Assembly: GCF_004349265.1 (NCBI RefSeq)
Contig: NZ_SMFL01000010.1
Span: forward strand, 1-64,000
Reading direction: 5' to 3'
Source of the DNA: Dyadobacter psychrotolerans
Lineage (GTDB): Bacteria > Bacteroidota > Bacteroidia > Cytophagales > Spirosomataceae
Length of the DNA stretch: 64,000 bases
The notes beneath the pieces were generated by a model. It was not told where the DNA came from and searched no databases. It saw nothing but the letters and a program-made list of their open reading frames with translations. This document shows positions 34,953 to 44,021 of this stretch, one piece after another. Every line of letters begins with the position of its first letter. Within the stretch, counting starts at the first letter, position 1. Both the position numbers and the translations under genes were made by a program.

Positions 34953-35372
34953 TTAGTCCGTCAATTTCACCGAGATGGATTTACCGGATGCCGGTAAATC
35001 AAACGCACAATCTTCAAACGAAGGTGCGGACAATTTTGGCCGGAAATCCTTACTGAATCCATAAGGCTCTTTTGGAATGCCTACAAAATTTTTGTCCATG
35101 ACTCCATTCCCGTTCAAATCATGATACAGCGCGATAGCATATCGACCTGGTTCGAGAGCAAAAGTTGCTAACTGATTACTTTTGGAATTCACCTCAATGA
35201 TTTTGGATTCAACAGGTTTCCCGTCCGTAAACTTACCTCCGGGTTTATAAATTCCTATCAGCAGCTTTCCTTTACTGCTTTTCAAATTGCCAATTTCTAC
35301 CTTTAAAGTAACAGCTGGTTCCGAAAACACAGAACCAAAAAATGTCAAAAAACTAAAAAGAAAAGCAGTCAT
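34953..35372 (-). CDS. Secreted DUF2141 domain protein
   Basis: The 139-residue protein has a signal peptide of about 18 residues. The DUF2141 domain follows with L-L-I-G-I-Y, the segment Y-A-I-A-L-Y-H-D-L-N-G-N-G-x-M-D and G-I-P-K-E-P-Y-G-F-S. It is periplasmic or secreted. The domain is widespread in Bacteroidota and its function is unknown; the D-x-N-x-N/D-G stretch may bind calcium. It is convergent with the HerA-like gene and directly downstream of the thioesterase gene. Confidence 0.88.
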   Translation of the reverse strand: MTAFLFSFLTFFGSVFSEPAVTLKVEIGNLKSSKGKLLIGIYKPGGKFTDGKPVESKIIEVNSKSNQLATFALEPGRYAIALYHDLNGNGVMDKNFVGIPKEPYGFSKDFRPKLSAPSFEDCAFDLPASGKSISVKLTD

Positions 35373-35385
35373 ATCATTTTACGTT

Positions 35386-35943
35386 TTATTGTTCCCAGGC
35401 AAGTACGCAGCGTTGCTGAGCAAGTTTCTCAATATTTCCCCCTAAATCAAGCCGGGTCTTTGCATTATCAAAGGCATTTCGGTAAGTTTCTTTCAGTTCT
35501 TTCCTTTTCATAGCTTCTAAAAAACGTCTTGCATCTCCCTCATTTTCCAACAACAAAGGAGGAACCAGCGCCGGCTTATCATCTTCGCCTTTTGCAACCA
35601 TTGTTACATAAGAAGTATTGGTATGCCGCTGTGTTCCGTTTCTCACATTTTCAGCTATGACTTTAATTCCAATAACCAGCGAAGTACGGCCAACATAATT
35701 TACCGAAGCCATCAGCGATACCAGGTCCCCCACTTCTACCGGCTCCAGAAAATCGACTGCATCTACCGAAACCGTTACACAATAGTTTGCTGCGTGACGT
35801 GAAGCGCAGGCATAGGCCACTTTATCAATCAGTGAAAGTAATATCCCTCCATGTATTTTTCCGCCAAAATTAGCGTAAGACGGGATCATCAGTTCAGTCA
35901 GGGTTGTTTGTGAAAAACGAACAGAACGGGCAGTCAATTCCAT
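35386..35943 (-). CDS. Acyl-CoA thioesterase (YciA/ACOT type)
   Basis: This hotdog-fold thioesterase hydrolyses acyl-CoA in the cytosol. The family motif N-F-G-G-K-I-H-G-G-I-L-L-S-L-I-D near residue 25-40 and the segment V-D-F-L-E-P-V-E-V-G-D are present. About 50 helical residues after the fold are an extension seen in relatives. I use the ATG at 35943 (185 residues); another ATG lies three codons upstream at 35952. It probably shares a transcript with the DUF2141 gene, 13 bp downstream. Confidence 0.86.
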   Translation of the reverse strand: MELTARSVRFSQTTLTELMIPSYANFGGKIHGGILLSLIDKVAYACASRHAANYCVTVSVDAVDFLEPVEVGDLVSLMASVNYVGRTSLVIGIKVIAENVRNGTQRHTNTSYVTMVAKGEDDKPALVPPLLLENEGDARRFLEAMKRKELKETYRNAFDNAKTRLDLGGNIEKLAQQRCVLAWEQ

Positions 35944-35978
35944 ATAAATCAATCATTTGACAAAGAATTCTTTGCCGT

Positions 35979-37061
35979 TTATTTTAAGATAATCGTTTTC
36001 CCCGTTTTTGCGGACTGCTTTGCAGCTTCCAGAATCTCAACTACCGTTACATTCACCGGCAATCCATACATATCATGCTCTCCTAATCTCAGTCTTCCGC
36101 TGACCACATCTGCAAGTACTGAAAAAGGATCTGTAAAAGGTGCAGGGCGAGGATCGATTTTTACGGTTTCTTCAGGAGATTTCTCCTGAAGACGCTGGCG
36201 AATTGTTGTAGGATTCACAGCAACCGCATATCCTTTTGTACCAAAAACTTCCATATCCTTACGGGCAAAAGTCCAGTTCCAGGATGCCTGGATGACACAT
36301 TGGGCTTTGGGATATTGTAAAATAATTGTGGCATCGTCATCCACTTTCTGATAAATATCAGGTTTGTTTTGATGAGCTACCGCGGTTACTGAAAGAGGTT
36401 TTTGTCCTTTTAAAAGCCAGGTCATCAAATTGGCACCGTAACATCCGAAGTCATTCAGGGCACCAGCTCCGTTTTTCCCGGGGTCGGTTAAAAAAGCAAA
36501 AAACTCTTTGCTCACACCAATTTCCTTAGGTCCCTGATGACCATCATTCACCATTACTTTTCGAATTTCCCCGAGTTTTCCCTGTTCAACCAGATCGTTT
36601 ACATATTGATTACTCGCATACCAGGAAGTTTCGAAATTAGTAAGTACCTGTATTGAATTTTTATCGGCCAGTTTTTCAATCTCTCTTGCATCTGCGAGCG
36701 TCGTAGCCAAAGGTTTTTCAACCATGACATGTATTTTCCTTGGCGCACAGGCTTTGACCACCATAATATGTTCATTGATAGGGCCAAAAGCAGAAACGGC
36801 CTCCGGTTTAACCTGATCAAGCATTTTGCTCAAGTCACTAAAAAACAAGCTTTTATCAAGCTTATATTTTTCAGAAAAACGGTCCACAAGCTCCGGATTC
36901 GTTTCATAAATCCCGACCAGCTCAATATCTTTTTTATCCTTCCTGTTAAAGACCCAGCCGACGTGTCCGTGACTTAATCCGGCAATAGCCAGTCGTAGCG
37001 GTTTTTGGGCAAAGGTTTGCGTTGAAACTAAAATACATAGAAGAATAACTAATGTTTTCAT
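35979..37061 (-). CDS. Exported Gfo/Idh/MocA family oxidoreductase
   Basis: The 360-residue protein begins with a signal peptide (hydrophobic residues 4-18, cleavage after T-F-A). A Rossmann domain follows, R-L-A-I-A-G-L-S-H-G-H-V, with V-E-K-P-L-A-T near residue 115 carrying the conserved Lys. C-terminal domain features are typical of the family. Exported members in Bacteroidota act on sugars or glycan-derived compounds, usually with a tightly bound cofactor. The substrate is unknown. It lies next to the thioesterase and 140 bp from the ceramidase-like gene. Confidence 0.86.
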   Translation of the reverse strand: MKTLVILLCILVSTQTFAQKPLRLAIAGLSHGHVGWVFNRKDKKDIELVGIYETNPELVDRFSEKYKLDKSLFFSDLSKMLDQVKPEAVSAFGPINEHIMVVKACAPRKIHVMVEKPLATTLADAREIEKLADKNSIQVLTNFETSWYASNQYVNDLVEQGKLGEIRKVMVNDGHQGPKEIGVSKEFFAFLTDPGKNGAGALNDFGCYGANLMTWLLKGQKPLSVTAVAHQNKPDIYQKVDDDATIILQYPKAQCVIQASWNWTFARKDMEVFGTKGYAVAVNPTTIRQRLQEKSPEETVKIDPRPAPFTDPFSVLADVVSGRLRLGEHDMYGLPVNVTVVEILEAAKQSAKTGKTIILK

Positions 37062-37083
37062 GTAGGCTCAGGATAATTTTGAT

Positions 37084-37173
37084 GTTGTAAGGAGGCTCCG
37101 ATGGAGCTAATTAAATCTTGTCCCTCCCAAATCTCTATAAACAGGAGGCCACTTTGTGGCCACAAGGCTACTA
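37084..37173. repeat. REP-like cluster of two small palindromes
   Basis: Two hairpins lie close together: GCTCC-GAT-GGAGC at 37095-37107 and GGCCAC-TTT-GTGGCC at 37147-37161. The intervening bases are similar to dispersed repeats I associate with Bacteroidota genomes. It sits between two minus-strand genes. Confidence 0.5.
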
Positions 37174-37198
37174 CTTACTTTAAGTTCTTAACTTAAAA

Positions 37199-38545
37199 CT
37201 ACGACATTTTATCAATTATATCCCGAATTACTTCCTGCAGATAAGCACCGTTATAGGGACCGTACCAGCTCATCGTTTTTGTTTCGTACTTGTCTCTATC
37301 GAAATATTTGTCGTGGGTAATGTAACCGATATATCCTCCGTTAAAACTGGTTACCATCAGATTTAATCCTTTTGTTTTAGCATAGGCATCCAAACCCGCT
37401 ACAAGTTCACCCGAAAAATCACAGGGCATGCCTACCATCAATACATTACCAATACGCAATGCTTTTACAAATACCGGATACTCGCCAAAAGCCTTTTTAA
37501 ATGCCCATGGACGAAGGACAATATCCATCGTCAGCCGGGGAGATGGCTCCCTCAAAGGTAAAGGAATTGTAACCGATTGTAAAAAGGCTTGTTTTGAAAG
37601 AGACACTGTATCAGATGCAAGAAGCGCTTTTTGAACACCAAAAGCCTGATTTTTCATTTCGTCAAAATCATCTGTGCCTTTTTCGATGGGAGCCATACTT
37701 CCAACTGCGCCGGCCATGTACATTGCAAAATTGTAATGTCCGTTTTCCAAAGAATCCACAAGTACGCCTGGGTAATCGCGGGAAAGAACCATGTTTTTAG
37801 ACTGAATTACTGTCGAATGCGCCCCGTAAGAAGTTAATATTGCTTTTTTGCCACTATCCGTAACAAAACCTATTGACCGTATTTCAGGATCTACACTCCC
37901 TTCTTCCCCTACCAACCGGTTTTGAATATCAGCTTTATCAACCGATTCCATGTAAGTCAGCCTGGCAGGTTCCAGCTTTGCTTTGGCCTGTACGATCGCC
38001 TGAAAAATGGCATCGGCGATTTTATCAACACTCTTTTGATCATATTTTCCGGAAAAAAATAAACCCGAAATACCGGTTCCCCAGCCGCCGACGCTATTGT
38101 GACTATGCGTTGCACCAAAAAATACTTTATCAAAAGAAATTTCATTCTCCGTTAATTTTGCCTGTAATATTTTAGTTACTGTTGGCGGAATAATGAGCAG
38201 ATCTGCTGCGATGATGGCTGCCTGGGTAATGCCATTATCAATCACCATGGCCCTTACATAAACCGAATCATGCACCGAAACATAAGGTCTGCCGCGACGA
38301 TTACCATAACCTGCCATTGGTGTTGGTGAGGAAGGAGTTATGTTAATTTTTGACCAGCCAACTTTAAAAGATTCGGTGCGTAGCGTATCTGCCTTTACCT
38401 TACCAATTAAGCTTTTCCACTGTTTATAATATGGCATTTGCTGATAAGGCGTCTGATCCATTGTCGTGATCATCGTAGCAATGGCGAGCAATAAAATCAG
38501 AAAGAAAGAACCAATTATTTTCAGGAGGATTTTGACAAATTTCAT
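37199..38545 (-). CDS. Neutral ceramidase-like exported hydrolase
   Basis: This 448-residue protein has an N-terminal membrane segment (residues 9-27), then a domain like the N-terminus of neutral/alkaline ceramidases. Visible motifs are V-G-W-S-K-I-N-I-T-P near residue 63, P-M-A-G-Y-G and the zinc-binding region T-H-S-H-N near 148. The late segment S-F-N-G-G-Y-I-G-Y-I also fits. The fold cleaves N-acyl bonds of sphingolipids; Bacteroidota make sphingolipids and sulfonolipids, so an envelope lipid is a plausible substrate, by inference. The gene is monocistronic. Confidence 0.82.
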   Translation of the reverse strand: MKFVKILLKIIGSFFLILLLAIATMITTMDQTPYQQMPYYKQWKSLIGKVKADTLRTESFKVGWSKINITPSSPTPMAGYGNRRGRPYVSVHDSVYVRAMVIDNGITQAAIIAADLLIIPPTVTKILQAKLTENEISFDKVFFGATHSHNSVGGWGTGISGLFFSGKYDQKSVDKIADAIFQAIVQAKAKLEPARLTYMESVDKADIQNRLVGEEGSVDPEIRSIGFVTDSGKKAILTSYGAHSTVIQSKNMVLSRDYPGVLVDSLENGHYNFAMYMAGAVGSMAPIEKGTDDFDEMKNQAFGVQKALLASDTVSLSKQAFLQSVTIPLPLREPSPRLTMDIVLRPWAFKKAFGEYPVFVKALRIGNVLMVGMPCDFSGELVAGLDAYAKTKGLNLMVTSFNGGYIGYITHDKYFDRDKYETKTMSWYGPYNGAYLQEVIRDIIDKMS

Positions 38546-38629
38546 CGAAGGCGCATTTTGGATAAATCAGTTTGTAAAGATATGGAAGGAAGGGAAGATA
38601 TTTAAAAAACCTGATTTTACGGAAAACTA

Positions 38630-39970
38630 CTATAAAGCCCCGCGGTCTTTCAGTTCCAGATATTTATTAATTGTATTTACAGACAGCTGCTGTGGAGAAG
38701 TTAATATTGACTGAATGCCAAAACGGCTTAACTCAGCTGTAATTTTTTTCTTTTGATAATAAAACCGCTGTGCGATGGTTTTCAAATAAACCTGCTCAAC
38801 GTCATGAGCAGGCGTATTTATGAGTTGCTTTGTTTCTGTATTTTCAAATAAAATGACGACCAAAAGGTGATCCTTTGCCAGCCGGCGTAAATAAGGAAGC
38901 TGCCGCTGTAATGCTGCAAGTGTTTCGAAATTGGTAAATAACAGAAGTAAACTTCGCTGCTTTACATGATGACGAACGGTGATAGCAAGCCGCTCAAAAT
39001 CTGTTTCTAAAAACCTGGTTTTCTGTCTGTAAAGCACTTCCAGTATTTTTTGCAGATGCCCCGAACGGCGGTCAGCTGCCACAAGCTGCCCGTTTGTATC
39101 CGAAAAAGTGATGAGCCCTGCTTTGTCTTCTTTCATCAAAGCGATGTTGCTCATAACGAGCGTTGCATTAATTGCATAGTCCAGCAAAGTCAGTCCCTCA
39201 AAAGGCGACTGCATCACACGACCTTTGTCGATCAGACAATATACTGTTTGTTGTTTTTCGTCCTGATAAGCATTCACCATCATCTCACCTCGTCTGGCGC
39301 TGGCTTTCCAGTTTACCGAACGCCGGTCATCTCCTGGCACATAACTCCGCACCTGGTCAAATTCCATCGAATGTCCCACTTTCCGGATTCGTTTTACGCC
39401 TGCTTCACTCAGTCTGTTTGCCACAGCGAGCAAAGCGTATTGCCGCATCTGGAGATAAGACGGATAGACGGCAGTAACTTTTGGATCTTCAAACTGAAAT
39501 CTTCTTTTTACCAGCCGTAACGGTGTAAGTGTAAAAACATTAATATGCCCGAATTCATATTCTCCCCGCTTTACAGGGCGTAAATCATAATGAATCTGTT
39601 TTTCGGAAAAAGCCGGTAAATCTGCATTGAACAACACATCACGGCGCTGAAACTGATGTGGAATTTCATCAACCACTTCAACCTGTACCTGAAAAGGATA
39701 TCTGCTTTCCAGATAAATCGTTACCGGATTTTCATCTCCGTTAGAAAGCCGGTCGGGAACACTTCTTCTCGCAAAAACTCCTGCTTTGATTCTGTATAAT
39801 GCAAAAGTATCTCCGATAAAGAGCAGCACGAAAACAATCAGGAGTATGTTAAAAATGGCCAGTACCGAAGGAAAAACATATCCTACGACAAAGCCTGTAA
39901 CCAGGAAAATCCAGATTATCCAGAAGACCTTGGTAAAATACAATGTCCTTAAAAAGCGGAGTAAAATCAT
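38630..39970 (-). CDS. DUF58 domain protein
   Basis: The 446-residue protein has two membrane helices at about residues 10-50. A beta-rich region follows, then the DUF58 motif near residue 200-230 (D-R-R-S-V-N-W-K-A-S-A-R-R). The C-terminal part is vWA-like. DUF58 proteins are encoded with MoxR ATPases and appear to act in assembly of membrane or metal complexes; exact role here is unknown. It follows moxR on the same strand (40 bp) in a large cluster. Confidence 0.88.
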   Translation of the reverse strand: MILLRFLRTLYFTKVFWIIWIFLVTGFVVGYVFPSVLAIFNILLIVFVLLFIGDTFALYRIKAGVFARRSVPDRLSNGDENPVTIYLESRYPFQVQVEVVDEIPHQFQRRDVLFNADLPAFSEKQIHYDLRPVKRGEYEFGHINVFTLTPLRLVKRRFQFEDPKVTAVYPSYLQMRQYALLAVANRLSEAGVKRIRKVGHSMEFDQVRSYVPGDDRRSVNWKASARRGEMMVNAYQDEKQQTVYCLIDKGRVMQSPFEGLTLLDYAINATLVMSNIALMKEDKAGLITFSDTNGQLVAADRRSGHLQKILEVLYRQKTRFLETDFERLAITVRHHVKQRSLLLLFTNFETLAALQRQLPYLRRLAKDHLLVVILFENTETKQLINTPAHDVEQVYLKTIAQRFYYQKKKITAELSRFGIQSILTSPQQLSVNTINKYLELKDRGAL

Positions 39971-40010
39971 TTTAAACTACTGTTCGCTACTAATGTATAA
40001 TCTGCGAAAT

Positions 40011-40982
40011 CTATCTTGGAACCTCTGTCTTTTCCAGGATCAGCCGAATGACCTCGTCCGGTGTGGAGCCTTCCATTTCTCTTTCAGGAGTTAAAATAAT
40101 GCGGTGCCTCAAAACAGGATAAGCCAGTTCCTGCACATCATCAGGTATTATAAAATCCCTCCCTCTTAATGCTGCCAGTGCTTTGCAGCTATTTAGCAGT
40201 GCCACAGATGCACGCGGAGAAGCACCCAGAAACAAAGCCGGATGCGAACGAGTGGCGCCGACAATTTTCACAATATATTCCAGCAGATTTTCTTCCACAT
40301 GAACATGAAGAATGATATCCCGTAAAGCAGAAAGCTGAGAAGCCGTAATTACAGATTTCACCTCATTAACAGCCTCGCTCAATCTGCGCCGTTCGTTATG
40401 GCCTTTCAGAATTTGTGCTTCTTCCGCAACCGACGGATAACCAATGTTGAGCTTAAACAGAAACCTGTCAAGCTGTGCTTCCGGCAGGCGGTAAGTTCCT
40501 TCGTGCTCCACAGGATTTTGTGTAGCTAGAATCAGAAATGGCTCAGACATGGGATAAGTCGTTCCGTCGACCGTTACCTGTCTTTCTTCCATCACTTCAA
40601 AAAGCGCTGACTGCGTTTTTGCCGGTGCGCGGTTTACTTCATCTACCAAAACTATGTTGGCAAATACGGGCCCCTGACGAAATTCAAATTCAGTACTTTT
40701 GGTATTGTATAAAGAAGTACCCAGCACATCCGTTGGCATCAGATCCGGGGTGAACTGTATCCTGCCAAAATCAACGTCAATTGTTTTGGCTATTACTTTG
40801 GCAATTAGTGTTTTTGCTACGCCGGGAACTCCTTCAAGCAGGATGTGCCCGTCGGCCAACAATGCTGTGAGGATATATTCAATCGTTGACTGCTGCCCGA
40901 TTACGATCTGTGCGATTTCGGCTTTGATCTTTTCGGCTGCTTCTTTTAGGCTGGTTAACTCGATTCTGTTTGTGAATTCCAT
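40011..40982 (-). CDS. MoxR-type AAA+ ATPase
   Basis: MoxR ATPases are chaperone-like AAA+ proteins acting with vWA or DUF58 partners. This 323-residue protein has Walker A G-V-P-G-V-A-K-T near residue 56-63, Walker B V-L-V-D-E-V-N-R near 112, sensor 1 A-T-Q-N-P near 155 and a lid domain with G-A-S-P-R-A near 257. It is followed by the DUF58 gene and preceded by DUF4350. The order moxR-DUF58 is almost universal for this system. Confidence 0.94.
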   Translation of the reverse strand: MEFTNRIELTSLKEAAEKIKAEIAQIVIGQQSTIEYILTALLADGHILLEGVPGVAKTLIAKVIAKTIDVDFGRIQFTPDLMPTDVLGTSLYNTKSTEFEFRQGPVFANIVLVDEVNRAPAKTQSALFEVMEERQVTVDGTTYPMSEPFLILATQNPVEHEGTYRLPEAQLDRFLFKLNIGYPSVAEEAQILKGHNERRRLSEAVNEVKSVITASQLSALRDIILHVHVEENLLEYIVKIVGATRSHPALFLGASPRASVALLNSCKALAALRGRDFIIPDDVQELAYPVLRHRIILTPEREMEGSTPDEVIRLILEKTEVPR

Positions 40983-40995
40983 TTTTTTCCTGGTT

Positions 40996-41074
40996 CATCG
41001 GGCGGTGCCCGACCTGTTGTTCGTTATGATCATCGGGCGGTGCCCAATGATCAGATATGTATGCCTTTCAGGCA
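40996..41074. repeat. REP-like repeats between moxR and DUF4350 genes
   Basis: A 15-bp direct repeat occurs at 40996-41010 and 41031-41045, each containing GGGC-GGT-GCCC. A further TGCCT-TTC-AGGCA hairpin is at 41062-41074. The three small palindromes inside an operon gap resemble dispersed REP-like elements. Confidence 0.6.
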
Positions 41075-41126
41075 AATGTTGATCGTACGTATTCCCCACG
41101 CCCTCATCTCCATGTCCCCTGCTACC

Positions 41127-42317
41127 TCACCTCGTCCTTTCGTAAAATTCTTCCAGTTTATGATTTAATTCTATTAAGCGCTCGCCGGTCCATTTTCCAT
41201 GTTCATCCGAAATTTCGCGAAGTAAATCTTCGGTTTCCAGGTTGGACAATCCCCCCTTTTGTGAAATTAATGCTGATAATTCTTCATCCGAGTGCGTCGC
41301 TGTATTTACCCCAAATCTCTCTCTCAGATACATCCTGAAATGCTGAACCAGTTTTCCGGCCATGTTTGCATGATTACCCTTTCGATAATACATGTTGCCG
41401 ATTGTCTTCACAAATTCAAGAGAAACATTTTTCGGAGAATTCATTATTGGAATAACCCTCTGTCTTCTTTTGCCCGAAAAAATCACGTATAAAAGCAAAC
41501 CGCTCAGAGCGAGGTAATAAGCGGTTTTTAACCCTGGCGAAGTTACAATGTATCTGAAAACAGAATGCTGATTTTCGCCAAAACGTCCTTTCTTTTGATA
41601 TTCATCCCAATAAACCGGCTGTTTTGGTAAATACGAAATTGCTTTAAATGCGTGCTGGCTGGTTAAAGAATCGAGCACATAATAGTTTGTAAAAGCCAGA
41701 GCTAAGTTGTGTATGTAAATCTGCCCTTTTCCATAAGTAACTTTTACAAAAACCGGTTCATTATCCTCATTCACTGCCAATACAACTGCATCAGTTCCTT
41801 TTTTTATCTGTAGATAATTGGTGCCGTCATCCTTGCTAAATTTAAATCCTTTTTTATCTCTCAGCAAAGGGTTAACAAAGTTGAACACTTTCGCTGAGTC
41901 TCTAAGTGACGGTCCATGCTGTGGCGCTTTTACACCAATATCTTTTAAAAAATCCCCTGAAAACCGGTAAGCCGAAATAAAAACGACATTGCCCTTTTTT
42001 ACATAATCCAGCAAGGCTTTTCTATCATTGGCATCAATCTGAAAAAGCGATTTTATAAAGATATAACTGCTTTTAGCTTTGTCAGCTGAATCTTCCGCCA
42101 GCCAGTTATAAGGTGGAATCCTCACACTTTCTACATTATGACCGCCCACTAGTTCCGGCATCAGATCAAAAAGCACCTCTGTTCCAAAAGGAATTTTATC
42201 CTCATTTGAATACGATTCTTTCCAATCTACCGGTTTGGGGCGATAATATTCAAACAGCCCGTATCCAAGGACTATCAGAAATAAAAAAAGCCAGTACCGG
42301 TTGAGGTTAAAAAACAT
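41127..42317 (-). CDS. DUF4350 domain protein
   Basis: The 396-residue protein has an N-terminal membrane helix (residues 8-22). A DUF4350-like domain covers about residues 40-240; it resembles a GATase-type fold and contains V-F-I-S-A-Y-R-F. A second membrane helix lies near residue 270, followed by a charged, helical cytosolic tail. Such proteins go with MoxR/DUF58/DUF4129 genes. The role is unknown; the membrane topology suggests a periplasmic domain in a common complex. Confidence 0.82.
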   Translation of the reverse strand: MFFNLNRYWLFLFLIVLGYGLFEYYRPKPVDWKESYSNEDKIPFGTEVLFDLMPELVGGHNVESVRIPPYNWLAEDSADKAKSSYIFIKSLFQIDANDRKALLDYVKKGNVVFISAYRFSGDFLKDIGVKAPQHGPSLRDSAKVFNFVNPLLRDKKGFKFSKDDGTNYLQIKKGTDAVVLAVNEDNEPVFVKVTYGKGQIYIHNLALAFTNYYVLDSLTSQHAFKAISYLPKQPVYWDEYQKKGRFGENQHSVFRYIVTSPGLKTAYYLALSGLLLYVIFSGKRRQRVIPIMNSPKNVSLEFVKTIGNMYYRKGNHANMAGKLVQHFRMYLRERFGVNTATHSDEELSALISQKGGLSNLETEDLLREISDEHGKWTGERLIELNHKLEEFYERTR

Positions 42318-42345
42318 GTTTGTACACTGAAAAACCGATGATCAT

Positions 42346-43101
42346 TTAAGTGTTGATCTTTTTTACAAAAGAATCGGAAAACGCTTTCATTTCTTCAAAA
42401 CCTGATTCATTAACCTGGAAATCACCGTACCAGGCAAATTCAAAATAACGGGTGATCTGCACAAAATCGGGATGGTAAGGATATTTTTCTAGCTCCTGCA
42501 CGTAAACCTGGTTCGTTAAATTTGGCTTCCAGTGAATCAGCTCTTTTGTGGTGAGCAATTTCAGTATCCGGAGATATTGCAAACGTATCGCCAAACGAAA
42601 ATCCTTTTGATTTAAAGCGCCGCCAATGGCATCTTCAAAATTGATTTCGTGAATATTTTCCTGTCCCACAACATAGTCTGCCGAAGCACGAACGCCTTTC
42701 GAAGGAAATACGTAATCAAGCACTTTTGCCTTATACAACAGATACAACACCAGTCCCGCAGTGACTGCCATAATCACGTACTGCCAAAAGTTGTCGTAAG
42801 ATTTGGATCCAAAAAATGACCTGATCTTTCTGTTTAACCAATCGATCCAGCGCCCGAGTGGATTATCCGCTGGCATCGGACGCTCATTGTAATTATAATC
42901 GTGATCATTTTTGTATTTTTCAAGATGCCCGGGATCAGGATATCTCGGCGTAATCAGACTGTTGTCATTTTTAATTGTTTTGAGAGAATCCTTTTGAGCG
43001 GAAACAGTTGATAACGAAATTATAACAAGCATAAAAATTCCCAACAGGCCACAAATGTGGCACACGAGTATTTTTTTCAACTTTCCCAAAACTGAATTCA
43101 C
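42346..43101 (-). CDS. DUF4129 domain protein
   Basis: The 251-residue protein carries a signal peptide or N-terminal helix (about 10-35). One membrane helix lies near 107-125, and a C-terminal DUF4129-like domain follows with R-L-Q-Y-L-R-I-L-K near 170 and E-Y/F-A-W-Y-G near 222. DUF4129 domains accompany transglutaminase-like TgpA proteins and MoxR systems. It precedes DUF4350 by 28 bp in the transcript, so it belongs to the same operon. Confidence 0.82.
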   Translation of the reverse strand: MNSVLGKLKKILVCHICGLLGIFMLVIISLSTVSAQKDSLKTIKNDNSLITPRYPDPGHLEKYKNDHDYNYNERPMPADNPLGRWIDWLNRKIRSFFGSKSYDNFWQYVIMAVTAGLVLYLLYKAKVLDYVFPSKGVRASADYVVGQENIHEINFEDAIGGALNQKDFRLAIRLQYLRILKLLTTKELIHWKPNLTNQVYVQELEKYPYHPDFVQITRYFEFAWYGDFQVNESGFEEMKAFSDSFVKKINT

Positions 43102-43118
43102 CGCAAATTCTTTATATT

Positions 43119-44000
43119 CTAAAAATAACCTTCGTCCGCTGGTCGTTCCGTTTCCCCGCTTCCCATAGATTCAATATCCGCCAAAAGTCCTGAACCGTCC
43201 AGCCGCTCAACCAGATTATAATACTGAAACGCAATTGCAATCCAGATTAGTCCCTGAACGATCGTAGAACCAACCATGGAGATAATAGTTAGGATAACGG
43301 TTAAAATTTTTGAGTCAGTGAGCCCGTTTCCGAAACCCATTGTTGTCATGATCATGGAAACAAAAAGAGGGAACTGAAAAACGATCGCTATAATGGATGC
43401 AATGATCGACATGATTAAAATAAGCCCGAACGTGGACCACCACTTGCCGATGGTTAGTTTATAACTTCTTTTGAGCGTATCTGTTACAGACAATTTTTCA
43501 CGGATCGATATAATCACTACAAATTGAAAACAAATGGCAAGATAAATACCCGGGATAAGGAAAAATAAGGTTGCGATCAGGATCAACAGAAAAGATAATA
43601 ATTGTGCACCAATATTTGTCGGAATGTTTTCAAGAATCTTCTGCCAAACCTCTGCGGTTTTCGGTTTTTCTGATGGCCCTTTCTGTTCATATAAAACCAT
43701 ATAGGCACTTACACTTGCATATGCCAGAAAGTATGTGATCACTCCGAAAACACCGACGAAGAAATATTCGATTGTGAGGTATTGATACAATGTGCCCATT
43801 GGATTGGCCTGTGTACCCACTCTGACCAAATTTGACTGAAAAAGGCCCTGGGCAACGCCGGCAAGTAATGCCGAAGGTCCTGCGATAGAAAAAATCACTT
43901 TAAGCAGCGGACCGAAATTTTTGATCGCAAAGTCAAAGGAAGCATTTATTTTCTGACCAAAATCCCGCTGCTGGAGTAATACTATTGGCGTTTCTTTCAT
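43119..44000 (-). CDS. Integral membrane protein in the MoxR cluster
   Basis: This 293-residue protein has about six hydrophobic helices: near 30-50, 75-100, 140-175, 190-220 and two between 230 and 265. The last 30 residues are charged and acidic. The sequence Y-L-A-I-C-F-Q-F resembles DUF975/YciC-like membrane proteins. No catalytic residues are evident. It lies between the SpoIIM and DUF4129 genes, 17 bp from the latter, and probably forms part of one membrane complex with them. Confidence 0.75.
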   Translation of the reverse strand: MKETPIVLLQQRDFGQKINASFDFAIKNFGPLLKVIFSIAGPSALLAGVAQGLFQSNLVRVGTQANPMGTLYQYLTIEYFFVGVFGVITYFLAYASVSAYMVLYEQKGPSEKPKTAEVWQKILENIPTNIGAQLLSFLLILIATLFFLIPGIYLAICFQFVVIISIREKLSVTDTLKRSYKLTIGKWWSTFGLILIMSIIASIIAIVFQFPLFVSMIMTTMGFGNGLTDSKILTVILTIISMVGSTIVQGLIWIAIAFQYYNLVERLDGSGLLADIESMGSGETERPADEGYF

Positions 44001-44021
44001 GTGGATGGGTGTTAGATGAGT

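Noticed and set aside
37095..37161. Possible tRNA or small structured RNA
   Set aside because: The two hairpins do not form a cloverleaf, and no acceptor stem or T-loop is found.
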